64,000 nucleotides of DNA from Hydrogenophaga taeniospiralis CCUG 15921 (GCF_001592305.1 NZ_BCWR01000016.1:146180-210179), one strand, 5' to 3'; positions 17,308 to 26,638 are shown, counted from the first letter of the stretch. A program made the numbers and translations. The notes: generated by a model not told the origin, from the sequence alone.

Positions 17308-18693
17308 ATGACTTTGAGCATTTTCAATACCCTGTCCCGACGCATGGAGGCCTTTGAGCCTCTGGAGCCAGGCCATGTGCGCATGTATGTGTGCGGCATG
17401 ACGATCTACGACCTGTGCCACATTGGGCACGCCCGGATGATGATGGCCTTCGACGTGGTGCAGCGCTGGCTCAAGGTCAGCGGTTACCGCGTCACCTACG
17501 TGCGCAACATCACGGACATCGACGACAAGATCATCAAGCGCGCACTGGAGCGCGGCATCACCCTGCGGGCACTGACCGACGAAATGACCGCGGCGATGCA
17601 CGAGGACATCGGCGCGCTGGGCATCGAGCCCCCCAGCCTGGAACCGCGCGCCACCGAGTACGTGCCCCAGATGCTGTCGCTGATCGGCACGCTGCAGGGC
17701 AAGGGGCTGGCGTATCAAGCCGACAACGGCGACGTGAACTTCGCCGTGCGCAAGTTCGACGGCTACGGCAAGCTCTCGGGCAAATCGCTGGACGACTTGC
17801 GGGCCGGTGAGCGGGTGGCGGTGGCGGCCGACAAAAATGATCCATTGGACTTCGTGCTCTGGAAGTCGGCCAAGCCCGAGGAGCCGGCGGAGGCCAAGTG
17901 GGACAGCCCGTTCGGCCCGGGCCGTCCCGGATGGCACATTGAATGCTCGGCCATGAGCTGCGCCACCCTGGGTGAAACCTTCGACATCCACGGAGGGGGA
18001 GCCGATCTGCAGTTCCCACACCACGAAAACGAGATCGCGCAGTCGGAGGGGGCGAACGGCCAGCCGCTGGCCCGGTTCTGGATGCACAACGGATTCGTGC
18101 GCGTGGACAACGAAAAGATGTCCAAGAGCCTGGGCAATTTTTTCACCATCCGTGAGGTGCTGCAGAAGTACGACCCGGAAACGGTGCGTTTCTTCATCCT
18201 GCGTGCCCACTACCGCAGCGCGCTGAACTACAGCGACGTGCATCTGGACGACGCGCGAGCTGCACTCAAGCGCCTGTACACCGCGCTCAGCCTGGTGCCG
18301 GCCGTGGATGCCCCGATCGACTGGAACCAGCCGTTTGCCCAGCGCTTCCGTGCCGCGATGGACGAGGATTTCGGCACCCCCGAGGCGATGGCCGTGCTGT
18401 TCGATCTGGCGGGCGAAGTCAACCGCAGCCGGGATGCGTCGTTGGCCGGTCTGTTGCGCGCGTTGGGCGGCACCCTCGGGCTGCTGCAGGTCGATCCTGC
18501 GGGGTATCTGCAGGGCGGCGGCGCGGCGACGGGCGGTCTGGATGAGTCGGCCATCCTGGACCTGATTGCCCAGCGGTCCGCGGCCAAACAGGCCCGCAAT
18601 TTCGCCGAGGCCGACCGTATCCGAGAGGCCCTGCAGGCGCAGGGGGTGGTGCTCAAGGACAGTCCGTCCGGCACCACCTGGGAGCGCCACTGA
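17308..18693 (+). CDS. cysS: Cysteinyl-tRNA synthetase
   Basis: A 461-residue class I aminoacyl-tRNA synthetase. The HIGH motif appears as CHIGHARMM and the KMSKS motif as [10 protein letters not shown]. Zinc-ligand region residues include the N-terminal VCGMTIYD cysteine and the [10 protein letters not shown] and HHENE blocks. The ATG at 17308 gives the standard start [11 protein letters not shown]; an in-frame extension upstream is not family-like. It is followed by an overlapping DNA glycosylase gene. Confidence 0.97.
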   Translation: MTLSIFNTLSRRMEAFEPLEPGHVRMYVCGMTIYDLCHIGHARMMMAFDVVQRWLKVSGYRVTYVRNITDIDDKIIKRALERGITLRALTDEMTAAMHEDIGALGIEPPSLEPRATEYVPQMLSLIGTLQGKGLAYQADNGDVNFAVRKFDGYGKLSGKSLDDLRAGERVAVAADKNDPLDFVLWKSAKPEEPAEAKWDSPFGPGRPGWHIECSAMSCATLGETFDIHGGGADLQFPHHENEIAQSEGANGQPLARFWMHNGFVRVDNEKMSKSLGNFFTIREVLQKYDPETVRFFILRAHYRSALNYSDVHLDDARAALKRLYTALSLVPAVDAPIDWNQPFAQRFRAAMDEDFGTPEAMAVLFDLAGEVNRSRDASLAGLLRALGGTLGLLQVDPAGYLQGGGAATGGLDESAILDLIAQRSAAKQARNFAEADRIREALQAQGVVLKDSPSGTTWERH

Positions 18694-19343
18694 TGGCCGC
18701 GTCCGTCCTGCCTGATGTCGGCCCCGCAGCGCCTGAATACTGGGTGGAAGCCTGCCGCCATCTGATGAAGCGCGACCGTGTGATGAAGAAGCTGATTCCG
18801 CTGCATGGCGGCGTCTGTCTGCAGTCGCGGGGGGATGCTTTTGTCACGCTGGCGCGCAGCATCGTGGGCCAGCAGATATCGGTCAAGGCCGCGCAGTCGG
18901 TCTGGGACCGTTTTGCCGTGCTGCCGAAGAAAATGCTGCCATCGCAGGTGCTGAAGCTCAAGGTGGACGACATGCGTGCGGCAGGCCTGTCGGCCCGCAA
19001 GGTGGAGTACCTCGTTGATCTCGCGCTGCACTTCGCCAACAACCAGGTGCATGTGGACGCCTGGGCGGAGATGGATGACGAGGCGATCATCAGCGAACTG
19101 GTGGCCATTCGCGGCATTGGCCGCTGGACCGCCGAGATGTTCCTGATCTTCCACCTGATGCGACCCAATGTGTTGCCACTGGACGATCTGGGCCTGCAAA
19201 ATGGCATCAGCCACTGCTATTTTTCTGGTGAACCCGTGAGCCGAAGCGAGATACGCGAAGTGGCGGCGACCTGGGCGCCATTCTGCAGTGTGGCGACTTG
19301 GTATATTTGGCGCTCGCTGGATCCGGCCCCCGTGGCCTATTGA
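18693..19343 (+). CDS. AlkA/MAG-type DNA-3-methyladenine glycosylase
   Basis: A 216-residue HhH-GPD superfamily glycosylase that removes alkylated bases. The helix-hairpin-helix (VAIRGIGRWTAEMF, about 137-150) is followed by the catalytic aspartate, probably D165 in LPLDDLGLQNGI. FVTLARSIVGQQIS is the typical N-terminal block. There is no FeS cluster motif, which argues against endonuclease III. The start overlaps the last base of the cysS stop, so the two are probably co-transcribed. Confidence 0.9.
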   Translation: MAASVLPDVGPAAPEYWVEACRHLMKRDRVMKKLIPLHGGVCLQSRGDAFVTLARSIVGQQISVKAAQSVWDRFAVLPKKMLPSQVLKLKVDDMRAAGLSARKVEYLVDLALHFANNQVHVDAWAEMDDEAIISELVAIRGIGRWTAEMFLIFHLMRPNVLPLDDLGLQNGISHCYFSGEPVSRSEIREVAATWAPFCSVATWYIWRSLDPAPVAY

Positions 19344-19440
19344 GGACCCCCCCACCCGCGTTGCTAGCTCCCTTCGTGTAGCCGCATCCCCCTCCAGGGG
19401 CGGCATCAGTGGCCCGGCCAAGCCGGTTCCGCCGTGTCCC
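19344..19440 (+). repeat. GC-rich palindromic intergenic repeat
   Basis: The gap between the glycosylase gene and accA contains CCCTTCGTGTAGCC, a CCCCCTCCAGGGG hairpin and GGCCCGGCCAAGCCGG. A related arrangement (CTTCGCGTCA followed by CCCCCC/GGGGGG) lies at the right edge of the window. Such elements are scattered in comamonad genomes. The relationship is judged by eye. Confidence 0.4.
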
Positions 19441-19478
19441 CCCAGAGGCATTTCGTCAAAGACCAGAGGAGTCGACTC

Positions 19479-20468
19479 TTGGCCAAAAAGAACTTCCTCG
19501 ACTTCGAGCAACCCATTGCCGAACTCGAATCCAAAATCGAAGAGCTCCGTTATGTGCAGACCGAGTCCGCGGTCGACATCTCGGCGGAAATCGAACAGCT
19601 GTCGGGCAAAAGCCTGCAGCTGACCAAGGACATCTACAGCAGCCTCACGCCCTGGCAGATCACCAAGATCGCGCGCCACGCCGACCGGCCTTACACGCTG
19701 GACTATGTGCGCGAGATCTTCACGCACTTCCAGGAGCTGCATGGCGATCGCCACTTTTCGGATGACCTCTCCATCGTTGGCGGTCTGGCCCGTTTCAATG
19801 GCCAGCCCTGCATGGTGCTCGGGCATCAGAAGGGACGCGACACCAAGGAGCGCGGCCTGCGCAACTTCGGCATGACCAAACCCGAGGGTTACCGCAAGGC
19901 GCTGCGCCTGATGAAGGTGGCCGAGAAGTTCAAGCTGCCGGTGTTCACCTTCGTGGACACGCCGGGCGCCTACCCCGGCATCGATGCCGAGGAGCGTGGC
20001 CAGTCCGAAGCCATTGGCCGCAACATTTTCGAGATGGCGCAGCTCGAGGTGCCCATCATCTCCACCATCATCGGTGAAGGGGGTTCCGGCGGTGCGCTGG
20101 CCATCTCGGTGGCCGATCAGGTGTTGATGCTGCAGTACTCGGTCTATTCGGTCATCAGCCCTGAGGGTTGTGCCTCGATCCTCTGGAAAACCAGCGACCG
20201 TGCCAGCGATGCGGCCGATGCGCTGGGCATCACCGCGCACCGCCTCAAGGCGCTCGGCCTGGTGGACAAGATCGTGAACGAGCCGGTGGGGGGCGCGCAC
20301 CGCGACCACAAGCAGATGGCCGCGTTCCTCAAGCGCGCGCTGACCGATGCCTGGCGCCAGGTGGCCGATCTCAAGGTCAAGGAGCTGGTGGACCGCCGCT
20401 ACGCGCGCCTCAACAGCTACGGCCGCTACACCGACACCAAGGCCGACAGCAAGCAGGACAAACGCTGA
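19479..20468 (+). CDS. accA: Acetyl-CoA carboxylase carboxyltransferase subunit alpha
   Basis: A 329-residue subunit of the carboxyltransferase that transfers carboxyl from biotin to acetyl-CoA in fatty acid synthesis. It works with AccD, which is not in the window. I chose a TTG start at 19479 giving [23 protein letters not shown]. An AGAGGAG site lies 7 nt upstream, and the family starts at this point. A GTG at 19434 would add 15 residues that do not look conserved. Typical motifs [18 protein letters not shown] and [11 protein letters not shown] are intact. Confidence 0.95.
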   Translation: MAKKNFLDFEQPIAELESKIEELRYVQTESAVDISAEIEQLSGKSLQLTKDIYSSLTPWQITKIARHADRPYTLDYVREIFTHFQELHGDRHFSDDLSIVGGLARFNGQPCMVLGHQKGRDTKERGLRNFGMTKPEGYRKALRLMKVAEKFKLPVFTFVDTPGAYPGIDAEERGQSEAIGRNIFEMAQLEVPIISTIIGEGGSGGALAISVADQVLMLQYSVYSVISPEGCASILWKTSDRASDAADALGITAHRLKALGLVDKIVNEPVGGAHRDHKQMAAFLKRALTDAWRQVADLKVKELVDRRYARLNSYGRYTDTKADSKQDKR

Positions 20469-20475
20469 GGTGATC

Positions 20476-21450
20476 ATGGCCGCACCGCTGCCCAACCCCT
20501 GCGAGCAGGCGTTGGCCCAATGGTGCGCATGTGAACCGTCGCTGGCGGCGCCATCCCGGATGGCCGTGGCTTACAGCGCTGGGGCCGATTCCACCGCCTT
20601 GCTGCTGGCCGCATGGCAGCGCTGGCCCGATCGGGTCGTGGCACTGCATGTGCACCACGGCCTGCAGGCCGCTGCCGATGGCTTCGAGTCCCATGCCCGG
20701 GGTTTCTGTCTGCAGCATGGCATCGAATTGCGGGTGACCCGGGTCGATGCGGCGCATGCCCCGGGCCAGAGTCCCGAAGACGCGGCACGCGTGATGCGCT
20801 ACCTGACGCTGGCAAACATGGCTCAGCAGGCGCAGGCCGCGTGCGTGTTGCTGGGGCAGCACGCCGACGACCAGGCCGAGACCCTTCTGCTGGCCCTCAG
20901 CCGCGGTGCGGGTTTGCCGGGGCTGGCGGCCATGCCCGAGCGGTTCGAGCGGCACGGTGTGTGGTTTGGCCGCCCGTTGCTGGCGTTGACGAGCCAGTCT
21001 TTGCGCGATTGGCTTCGGGACTCGGGCCACGCCTTTGTGGATGACCCGAGCAACAGCGACCAGCGCTTCACGCGCAACCGCATCCGCGCCGTGCTCATGC
21101 CCGCGTGGGAGGCGTGTTTTCCGGGTTTTCGGGCCATGTTGGCGCGCAGTGCCCGACACGCTGCCCAGGCACAGGTGCTGCTCGATGATCTGGCGCGGCT
21201 GGACCTGGCCGAGACGGGCTCACCGCCACTCATCCGGTCGCTGCAGCGCCTGACGCCCGAACGCCAGGCCAACGCCTTGCGCCACTGGCTGCGCAGCAGC
21301 GCGGGGGCGGCGGCGAGCGCGGCGCAGCTCGACGAGCTGTTGGCGCAGATCGCCCACTGCAACACACGCGGCCACCAGATCCGCCTCAAGGTCGCCACGG
21401 GGTTCGTGGTCCGGGACGGCGAGAGGCTGCGTTACACCCCGCCGATATAA
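20476..21450 (+). CDS. tilS: tRNA(Ile)-lysidine synthase
   Basis: A 324-residue ATP-pyrophosphatase that modifies C34 of the AUA-reading tRNA-Ile to lysidine. The PP-loop SxGxDS is VAYSAGADSTALLLA (residues 34-39). VALHVHHGLQ, GQHADDQAETLLLALSRGAGLPGLAAM and DPSNSDQRFTRNRIR are conserved family blocks. The start ATG at 20476 follows GAGG, 7 bp after accA. The protein is shorter at the C-terminus than E. coli TilS. Confidence 0.92.
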   Translation: MAAPLPNPCEQALAQWCACEPSLAAPSRMAVAYSAGADSTALLLAAWQRWPDRVVALHVHHGLQAAADGFESHARGFCLQHGIELRVTRVDAAHAPGQSPEDAARVMRYLTLANMAQQAQAACVLLGQHADDQAETLLLALSRGAGLPGLAAMPERFERHGVWFGRPLLALTSQSLRDWLRDSGHAFVDDPSNSDQRFTRNRIRAVLMPAWEACFPGFRAMLARSARHAAQAQVLLDDLARLDLAETGSPPLIRSLQRLTPERQANALRHWLRSSAGAAASAAQLDELLAQIAHCNTRGHQIRLKVATGFVVRDGERLRYTPPI

Positions 21451-21451
21451 T
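21446..21451 (+). promoter_or_regulatory. Possible -10 box of the lysC promoter
   Basis: A perfect TATAAT overlaps the stop codon of tilS. No good -35 is present 16-18 bp upstream. The leader to lysC would be about 95 nt. The call rests on the hexamer and its position only. Confidence 0.35.
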
Positions 21452-21551
21452 TGATCGGTTTTGCCCTGGGCCCAACGGCTCGACAGACCGCGTGGCCGCT
21501 GCGGGTCACACCGACTTCCCACAGATACACACCCAACCCCGATCCAACCCG

Positions 21552-22832
21552 ATGGCTTTGATTGTTCACAAGTACGGCGGCACCTCCATGGGGTCCACCG
21601 AGCGCATCCGTAACGTGGCCCGGCGCGTGGCCAAGTGGCACAAGGCCGGCCACCAGATGGTGGTGGTGCCCAGCGCCATGAGCGGCGAGACCAACCGCCT
21701 GCTGGGTCTGGCCAAAGAGCTGGCTCCGGCCAAGACCGACAGCGCCTATGGCCGCGAACTCGACATGCTGGCCGCCACTGGCGAGCAGGCGTCATCGGCC
21801 CTGCTGGCCATTGCCTTGCAGGCCGAAGGCCTGGAGGCGGTGAGCTATGCCGGCTGGCAGGTCCCCATCAAGACCAACAGCGCCTACACCAAGGCGCGCA
21901 TCGAGTCGATTGACGACGCCCGCGTGCGTGCCGATCTGGGCGCCGGCAAGGTGGTCATCGTCACCGGCTTCCAGGGTGTGGACCCAGAGGGCAACATCAC
22001 CACCCTGGGCCGTGGTGGTAGCGACACCTCGGCCGTGGCCGTGGCCGCCGCGCTCAAGGCCGCCGAGTGCCTGATCTACACCGACGTGGATGGTGTGTAC
22101 ACGACCGACCCGCGTGTGGTGCCCGAAGCGCGCCGCTTGCTGCGCGTGAGCTTTGAAGAGATGCTGGAGATGGCCAGCATGGGCAGCAAGGTGCTGCAGA
22201 TCCGCTCGGTGGAATTCGCCGGCAAGTACAAGGTGCCTCTGCGCGTGCTCTCCAGCTTCACGCCCTGGGACATCGACCTGAATGAAGAAGCCGCCTCCGG
22301 CACCCTGATCACTTTTGAGGAAGACGAAGAAATGGAACAAGCCGTCGTTTCCGGCATTGCCTTCAACCGCGACGAAGCCAAGATCTCCGTGCTCGGCGTG
22401 CCCGACAAACCCGGCATCGCGTACCAGATCCTGGGCGCGGTGGCCGAGGCCAACATCGAAGTCGACGTGATCATCCAGAACCTGAGCAAGGACGGCAAGA
22501 CCGACTTCAGCTTCACGGTGCACCGCGGCGAATTCCAGAAGGCCATGGACCTGCTCAAGAACAAGGTCGTGCCCGAACTCGGCGCCGCTGACGTGGTGGG
22601 CGATGCGCGCATCTGCAAGGTCAGCATCGTGGGCATCGGCATGCGCAGCCACGTGGGTGTGGCCAGCCGCATGTTCAAGTGCCTGAGCGACGAGGGCATC
22701 AACATCCAGATGATCTCCACCTCGGAAATCAAGACCTCGGTCGTGATCGACGAGAAGTACATGGAACTGGCTGTGCGCGCCTTGCACCGCGAGTTCGACC
22801 TGGACCGCGCCGACGACAGCCTCGCTGGCTGA
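21552..22832 (+). CDS. lysC: Aspartate kinase (lysine/threonine-sensitive type)
   Basis: A 426-residue aspartokinase that catalyses the first step of lysine, threonine and methionine synthesis. The kinase domain has the N-terminal KYGGTSMGS signature, and TGFQGVDPEGNITTLGRGGSDTSAVAVAAAL is conserved. Two ACT domains follow after about residue 265 (ISVLGVPDKPGIAYQILGAVAEANIEVDVIIQN and VSIVGIGMRSHVGVASRMFKCLSDEGINIQMISTSEIKTSVVI). These are the sites of feedback control. The ATG at 21552 was chosen on the standard N-terminus. Confidence 0.97.
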   Translation: MALIVHKYGGTSMGSTERIRNVARRVAKWHKAGHQMVVVPSAMSGETNRLLGLAKELAPAKTDSAYGRELDMLAATGEQASSALLAIALQAEGLEAVSYAGWQVPIKTNSAYTKARIESIDDARVRADLGAGKVVIVTGFQGVDPEGNITTLGRGGSDTSAVAVAAALKAAECLIYTDVDGVYTTDPRVVPEARRLLRVSFEEMLEMASMGSKVLQIRSVEFAGKYKVPLRVLSSFTPWDIDLNEEAASGTLITFEEDEEMEQAVVSGIAFNRDEAKISVLGVPDKPGIAYQILGAVAEANIEVDVIIQNLSKDGKTDFSFTVHRGEFQKAMDLLKNKVVPELGAADVVGDARICKVSIVGIGMRSHVGVASRMFKCLSDEGINIQMISTSEIKTSVVIDEKYMELAVRALHREFDLDRADDSLAG

Positions 22833-22898
22833 TCGGGGCCGAAGTTGCATGCTGCGCTCGCTGAGCCGCCGGCAACTTGAGGCATAATAGAAGGCTCC

Positions 22899-22991
22899 GG
22901 AGCGATGACCGAGTGGCCGAAGGTGCTCCCCTGCTAAGGGAGTATGGGGTGTAGAGCCTCATCGAGGGTTCGAATCCCTCTCGCTCCGCCA
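22899..22991 (+). tRNA. serX: tRNA-Ser(GCU)
   Basis: A complete class II tRNA of about 90 nt plus an encoded CCA. The acceptor arms are GGAGCGA and TCGCTCC. The anticodon stem-loop CTCCC-CTGCTAA-GGGAG carries anticodon GCT, which reads AGC/AGU. The long variable arm expected of tRNA-Ser and the T-arm GAGGGTTCGAATCCCTC are present. A CATAAT -10 box lies at 22883-22888, just upstream. Confidence 0.97.
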
Positions 22992-22998
22992 GTATGAC

Positions 22999-23032
22999 AA
23001 GGCTCCCACGCAAGTGGGGGCCTTTTGTCTTT
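22999..23032 (+). terminator. Rho-independent terminator after tRNA-Ser
   Basis: AAGGCTCCCAC (22999-23009) pairs with GTGGGGGCCTT (23014-23024), with one wobble, around a GCAA tetraloop. The stem runs into TTTTGTCTTT. It lies 8 bp after the tRNA CCA end. Confidence 0.85.
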
Positions 23033-23147
23033 CTGAAGTCCCTGTTTCCGTAGGCTTGCGGCCAGTGGCGATTTCTCTGTCGCCAGGAGCACAGCCCTGG
23101 CGCAGAACTCAAGGCGATGTGTGCGGTCTGCGATCGACCGCTGCCCC

Positions 23148-23900
23148 TCAGCTGGTGGGCTGGTCTGCTGCGATGCGCGCCGTGATGGTGGCCGCCGCGT
23201 TGGTGATCAGCTTGACGAGGTAGTCCTGGGAGAAGGCAGCGAAACGTTCGTTGCTCCCGACCAAAGTGACCGCCCCCAGGATTCTTGATTTTTCATCGAA
23301 GATGGGCGCGGCCAGGCCCGTTTTTCCTGGGTCCAGCTCGCCCGCGCTCACGCAATAGCCCTGCTTGCGGATGGTCAGCATGGCCCGGGAAAAGTCCTTC
23401 CAGGTGGGCCCCAGCCGCTGCAGGTTGGGTTCTGCGGCATTGCTCTCGTAGACGCGCTTGAGCTGCCGGGGCAGCAGGTAGGCCAGGATCACCCGGGACG
23501 TGGCGCTTCGGAACAGGTCCATGGGACGGCCGCGGCCGAAGTTCAAGGGCTCGGTTTCGCTGCCGTGTTTCTGCAGGATGTTGATGACGGTGGAGCTGTA
23601 GAGCTCGCTGATGAGGGCGTGCATGCCGGTGCGCGCGACCAGTTCGTCCAGCAGATCGCGGCTGCAGGTGATCAGCGGGTCGTATTCCGTCATGTGGCGG
23701 TCGAGTTCGATCACGCGCGGTCCCACCGCATAGCCCCGGGGCAGGCGCACCAACAGGCCCACATCGCTCAGTTCCCGCACGTAGCGGTAGGCGCTGGCCT
23801 GCGCATAGCCCAGCTGCGAGCAGATGGTCTCGACGTCGATCACCGGCTGCCCGGGCTTGAACAGATTGAGGATGTCGAGCATGCGTCGGAGGCTGTTCAT
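23148..23900 (-). CDS. IclR-family transcriptional regulator
   Basis: A 250-residue regulator. The N-terminal winged helix is MNSLRRMLDILNLFKPGQPVIDVETICSQLGYAQASAYRYVREL. The C-terminal effector domain contains typical IclR blocks such as GYCVSAGELDPGKTGLAAPIFDEKSRILGAVTLVG. The frame is open further upstream, but MNSLRRML is the normal family start. It is divergent from the TPP-enzyme operon. A perfect palindrome in that operon's promoter is the obvious candidate operator. Confidence 0.88.
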   Translation of the reverse strand: MNSLRRMLDILNLFKPGQPVIDVETICSQLGYAQASAYRYVRELSDVGLLVRLPRGYAVGPRVIELDRHMTEYDPLITCSRDLLDELVARTGMHALISELYSSTVINILQKHGSETEPLNFGRGRPMDLFRSATSRVILAYLLPRQLKRVYESNAAEPNLQRLGPTWKDFSRAMLTIRKQGYCVSAGELDPGKTGLAAPIFDEKSRILGAVTLVGSNERFAAFSQDYLVKLITNAAATITARIAADQPTS

Positions 23901-24144
23901 GGTGGGGTCTTCTGGCGCTTCGGTGGCACTGCTTTGGTCGCGGCATCGAAGGCGACGTGCAGCAGCGGATGGACTGGGAAGGCGTGTTCGGGTGGCGTGA
24001 AGCTTATCCGAGCAGAGCCGGGATTCTCGCCTGATGCGGGTGGCCTGCGGCCCGTCTGGCGTAAGTGACTGCTTTGCGCGCGTATACACAATTTAATCTA
24101 AAAGATAAACAAGTACGTATAAAACATCTGACACACGTCAAGTT

Positions 24145-24172
24145 TTGCTGTTTTATCAATATTTGATAAAAT
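24145..24172 (+). promoter_or_regulatory. Catabolic-operon promoter with embedded palindromic operator
   Basis: A -35 box TTGCTG (24145-24150) and a -10 box TAAAAT (24167-24172) are separated by 16 bp. The half-sites TTTTATCAA (24151-24159) and TTGATAAAA (24163-24171), around TAT, form a perfect palindrome that fills the spacer. A bound protein would block RNA polymerase. The predicted transcription start falls on or next to the ATG at 24179. A weaker related site, TTTAATCT/AGATAAA, lies at 24092-24109 toward the divergent IclR gene. Confidence 0.65.
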
Positions 24173-24178
24173 GGCAGC

Positions 24179-25750
24179 ATGACAAATCGCAAAGACATGA
24201 CCGGCGCAGACGCGCTACTGGCGGCCCTCGCGGACGAGGGCGTGACCGTGTGCTTCGCCAATCCGGGCACCACCGAGCTGGATCTGGTGCGCTCGCTGGA
24301 ACGCGAGGAACGCATGCGCTGCGTGGTCGGTCTGCAGGAAAACGTCTGCACCGGCGGCGCCGACGGCTACGGCCGCATGACGGGCCGGCCCGCGGCGACC
24401 CTGCTGCACCTGGGCCCCGGCTTTGCCAACGGCATCGCCAACCTGCACAACGCCCGGCGTGCCCACACGCCCATCGTCAACCTCATCGGCGACCACACCA
24501 GCTGGCACTTGCCCTACGACTCACCGCTGACCTCGGACATCGAGTCGCTGGCGCGCCCGGTGTCGGGCTGGGTGCACCGCATCGCCGCCGTGGAGCAGAG
24601 CGACGCGGCCGGCCGCGAAGCGGTGAAGCAGAGCCTGGCCCGCGGTGGCCAGGGCGCCACCCTGATCTTTCCCGCCGACCACCAAGCCCACACCGGCGGC
24701 GAGCAGGTGGCGTTGCAGCAGCCGGCCGCCGATGTGGGCGCCGAAGTGCCGGCCGCGTTCGACCCCGTGGCCGCCGTGCAGCGGCTGAAGGCCGCGAACA
24801 GGATCGTCTTCCTGCTCGGCGGTGGCGGTGAGCTGAGCGGCCTGGGCGTGCGCGCGCAGAAGGCGGTGCAGCGCCTGTGCGCCGCGCTGGGTGCCACGGC
24901 CTACGCCGAGACCTTCCCCTCGCGCTCGGAGCGCGGCCAGGGCCTGCCGGCCTTCGACCGCCTGCCGTACTTCCCCGAGCCCGCCCGAGAGGTGCTGGAC
25001 CCGGCCGATCTGGTGGTGCTGGTCGGCGCGCTGCCGCCGGTGACCTACTTCGGCTACGAAGGCCATCCCAGCCTGCTGGTGCCGGCCGAGCGCCTGCTGA
25101 AGCTGGCGGCGGTGGGCGATGACGCCGCCACGCGCCTGGAGCAGGTGGCCGACCTGCTGGGCGCGGTCGAGGTGGCTATACCCGTCGCTGTGCTAAGCCC
25201 GCCGGAAGAGGGGCCGCTGACCCCGGCGCGCATCGCGCTGGCCCTGGCCAACGAGCTGCCCGAGCGAGCCATCGTCTCGGTCGAAGGCGGCACCTGTGGC
25301 TACCCCTTCTACGCGGTGTCGGCCGCCGCCCGGCCGCACACCACGCTCACCAACACCGGCGGCGCCATCGGCCAGGGCCTGCCCGTGGCCATGGGTGCGG
25401 CCATTGCCTGCCCGAACCGCCAGGTGGTGGCCCTGCTGTCCGACGGCAGCACGCAATACACGATCCAGACCCTGTGGTCGCTGGCGCATGAAGACCTGGA
25501 CGTCGTGGTGCTGATCGCCGCCAACCACCAGTACGCGATCTTGCGCAACGAACTGCGCCGCGGCGGCGCGGTGCTCGGCAACCGCGCCGCAGAGATCACC
25601 AGCCTGGACAAGCCCCGCATCGACTGGGTGACCCTGGCCCAGTCCTACGGCGTGCCCGGCGGGCGCGCCACCACCAGCAGCGAACTGACGGCCCTGCTGC
25701 GGCAGGCGTTCGCGAAACGAGGCCCGATGCTGATCGAGATGGCGCTGTAG
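24179..25750 (+). CDS. TPP-dependent 2-oxo acid decarboxylase (benzoylformate decarboxylase-like)
   Basis: A 523-residue enzyme with the three-domain POX/ALS fold. E54 (GLQENVCTGGADGYGRM) activates the thiazolium, and the diphosphate motif is SDGSTQYTI...AANHQYAIL. H77 in TLLHLGPGFANGIANLHNA lines up with the active-site His of benzoylformate decarboxylase. The position in PGTTE corresponds to its substrate serine. This favours decarboxylation to an aldehyde over acetolactate synthesis, and three aldehyde dehydrogenases follow in the operon. An alternative ATG at 24197 exists. The substrate is unknown. Confidence 0.8.
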   Translation: MTNRKDMTGADALLAALADEGVTVCFANPGTTELDLVRSLEREERMRCVVGLQENVCTGGADGYGRMTGRPAATLLHLGPGFANGIANLHNARRAHTPIVNLIGDHTSWHLPYDSPLTSDIESLARPVSGWVHRIAAVEQSDAAGREAVKQSLARGGQGATLIFPADHQAHTGGEQVALQQPAADVGAEVPAAFDPVAAVQRLKAANRIVFLLGGGGELSGLGVRAQKAVQRLCAALGATAYAETFPSRSERGQGLPAFDRLPYFPEPAREVLDPADLVVLVGALPPVTYFGYEGHPSLLVPAERLLKLAAVGDDAATRLEQVADLLGAVEVAIPVAVLSPPEEGPLTPARIALALANELPERAIVSVEGGTCGYPFYAVSAAARPHTTLTNTGGAIGQGLPVAMGAAIACPNRQVVALLSDGSTQYTIQTLWSLAHEDLDVVVLIAANHQYAILRNELRRGGAVLGNRAAEITSLDKPRIDWVTLAQSYGVPGGRATTSSELTALLRQAFAKRGPMLIEMAL

Positions 25751-25774
25751 AGCGGCCCATCCCCTGAATACCCG

Positions 25775-25795
25775 AGGCCGGCGAGGCGCCGGCCT
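25775..25795 (+). terminator. Intercistronic stem-loop after the TPP enzyme gene
   Basis: AGGCCGGC (25775-25782) pairs perfectly with GCCGGCCT (25788-25795) around a 5-nt loop, in the only gap of note (70 bp) in the first part of the operon. There is no T-run. It may be a partial terminator or an mRNA-stabilising hairpin that gives the first gene a different expression level. Confidence 0.35.
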
Positions 25796-25820
25796 TCCCC
25801 AAACCCCTGAAGGAGACGTT

Positions 25821-26615
25821 GTGGATCTGAATCTCAAAGGCAAGGTCGCGGTCGTGACCGGTGGCAGCCTCGGCATCGGCCGGGCGGTGACAGAGGCGTT
25901 GGCGCGCGAAGGCGTGCGCGTGGCCATCGTGGCGCGCAGCAAAGGCGCGCTGGAAGAGGCGGCGCGTGACATCTCCGCCGCCACCGGCGTCGAGATCCTG
26001 GCCGCCTCCGCCGACGTCAGCAAGACCGACCAGGTGCAGGCCATGATGGACCGGGTGGCCCAGCACTTCGGCCGCATCGACATCCTGGTCAACGGCGCCG
26101 CGCACCCGGGTGGCCTGGTGCGCAGCGAGATCGAGAACGCCGACCCCGAAGGCCTGCTCGAAGACATCAACATCAAGGTTGTTGGCTACATGCGCTGCGC
26201 CAAGGCGGCGGCCGCCCACATGAAGAAGAACGGCTTCGGCCGGATCATCAACATCGGTGGCCTAACCGGTCGCGGCAGCAAGCAGCTCTCGGGCATGCGC
26301 AACGTGGCGATCTGCCACATGACCAAGACCCTGTCCGACCAGTTGGGCCCGTCAGGCATCACGGTCAACGTGATCCACCCGGGCGTCGTCGAGACGCCGC
26401 ACATCCACGAGCTCTACGCCAAGGAAGCCAAGCTGCAGGGGCTGACCCCCGAGCAGGTGGAAGCCAACTACGCCAAGGTCACGCCGATCCGCCGGGTGCT
26501 GCAGCCCAACGAGATCGCTGACACGGTGCTCTTCCTCGCCTCCGAGCGCGCCGGCGCCATCACCGGCGAGTCCATCGCGGTGGACGGCGGCATCACGCGC
26601 GGCATCTTCATCTGA
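25821..26615 (+). CDS. Divergent short-chain dehydrogenase/reductase, catalytic residues replaced
   Basis: A 264-residue SDR-fold protein with a GTG start and GGAG 5 nt upstream. The NAD(P)-binding motif TGGSLGIGRA (13-22) and the C-terminal PNEIADTVLFLASERAGAITGESIAVDGG are intact. The catalytic Ser, Tyr and Lys are not. The Ser position reads NIGG, and the YxxxK position reads SGMRNVAICHMTKTL, with no Tyr or Lys in register. It may bind a nucleotide and catalyse a non-redox step or serve as a partner protein. A subfamily with this MRNVA pattern exists, as far as I recall. Confidence 0.78.
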   Translation: MDLNLKGKVAVVTGGSLGIGRAVTEALAREGVRVAIVARSKGALEEAARDISAATGVEILAASADVSKTDQVQAMMDRVAQHFGRIDILVNGAAHPGGLVRSEIENADPEGLLEDINIKVVGYMRCAKAAAAHMKKNGFGRIINIGGLTGRGSKQLSGMRNVAICHMTKTLSDQLGPSGITVNVIHPGVVETPHIHELYAKEAKLQGLTPEQVEANYAKVTPIRRVLQPNEIADTVLFLASERAGAITGESIAVDGGITRGIFI

Positions 26616-26638
26616 CACAACCACACAGGAGCAGCAAC

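Noticed and set aside
18228..20495. A 755-codon minus-strand open frame
   Set aside because: It is antisense to the cysS end, the DNA glycosylase gene and accA, all of which have complete conserved motifs on the plus strand.
24179..25750. Acetolactate synthase large subunit
   Set aside because: No small subunit or other branched-chain synthesis genes are nearby, and H77 and the PGTTE site match benzoylformate decarboxylase better. An acetolactate label is likely from automatic annotation but is not supported by context.
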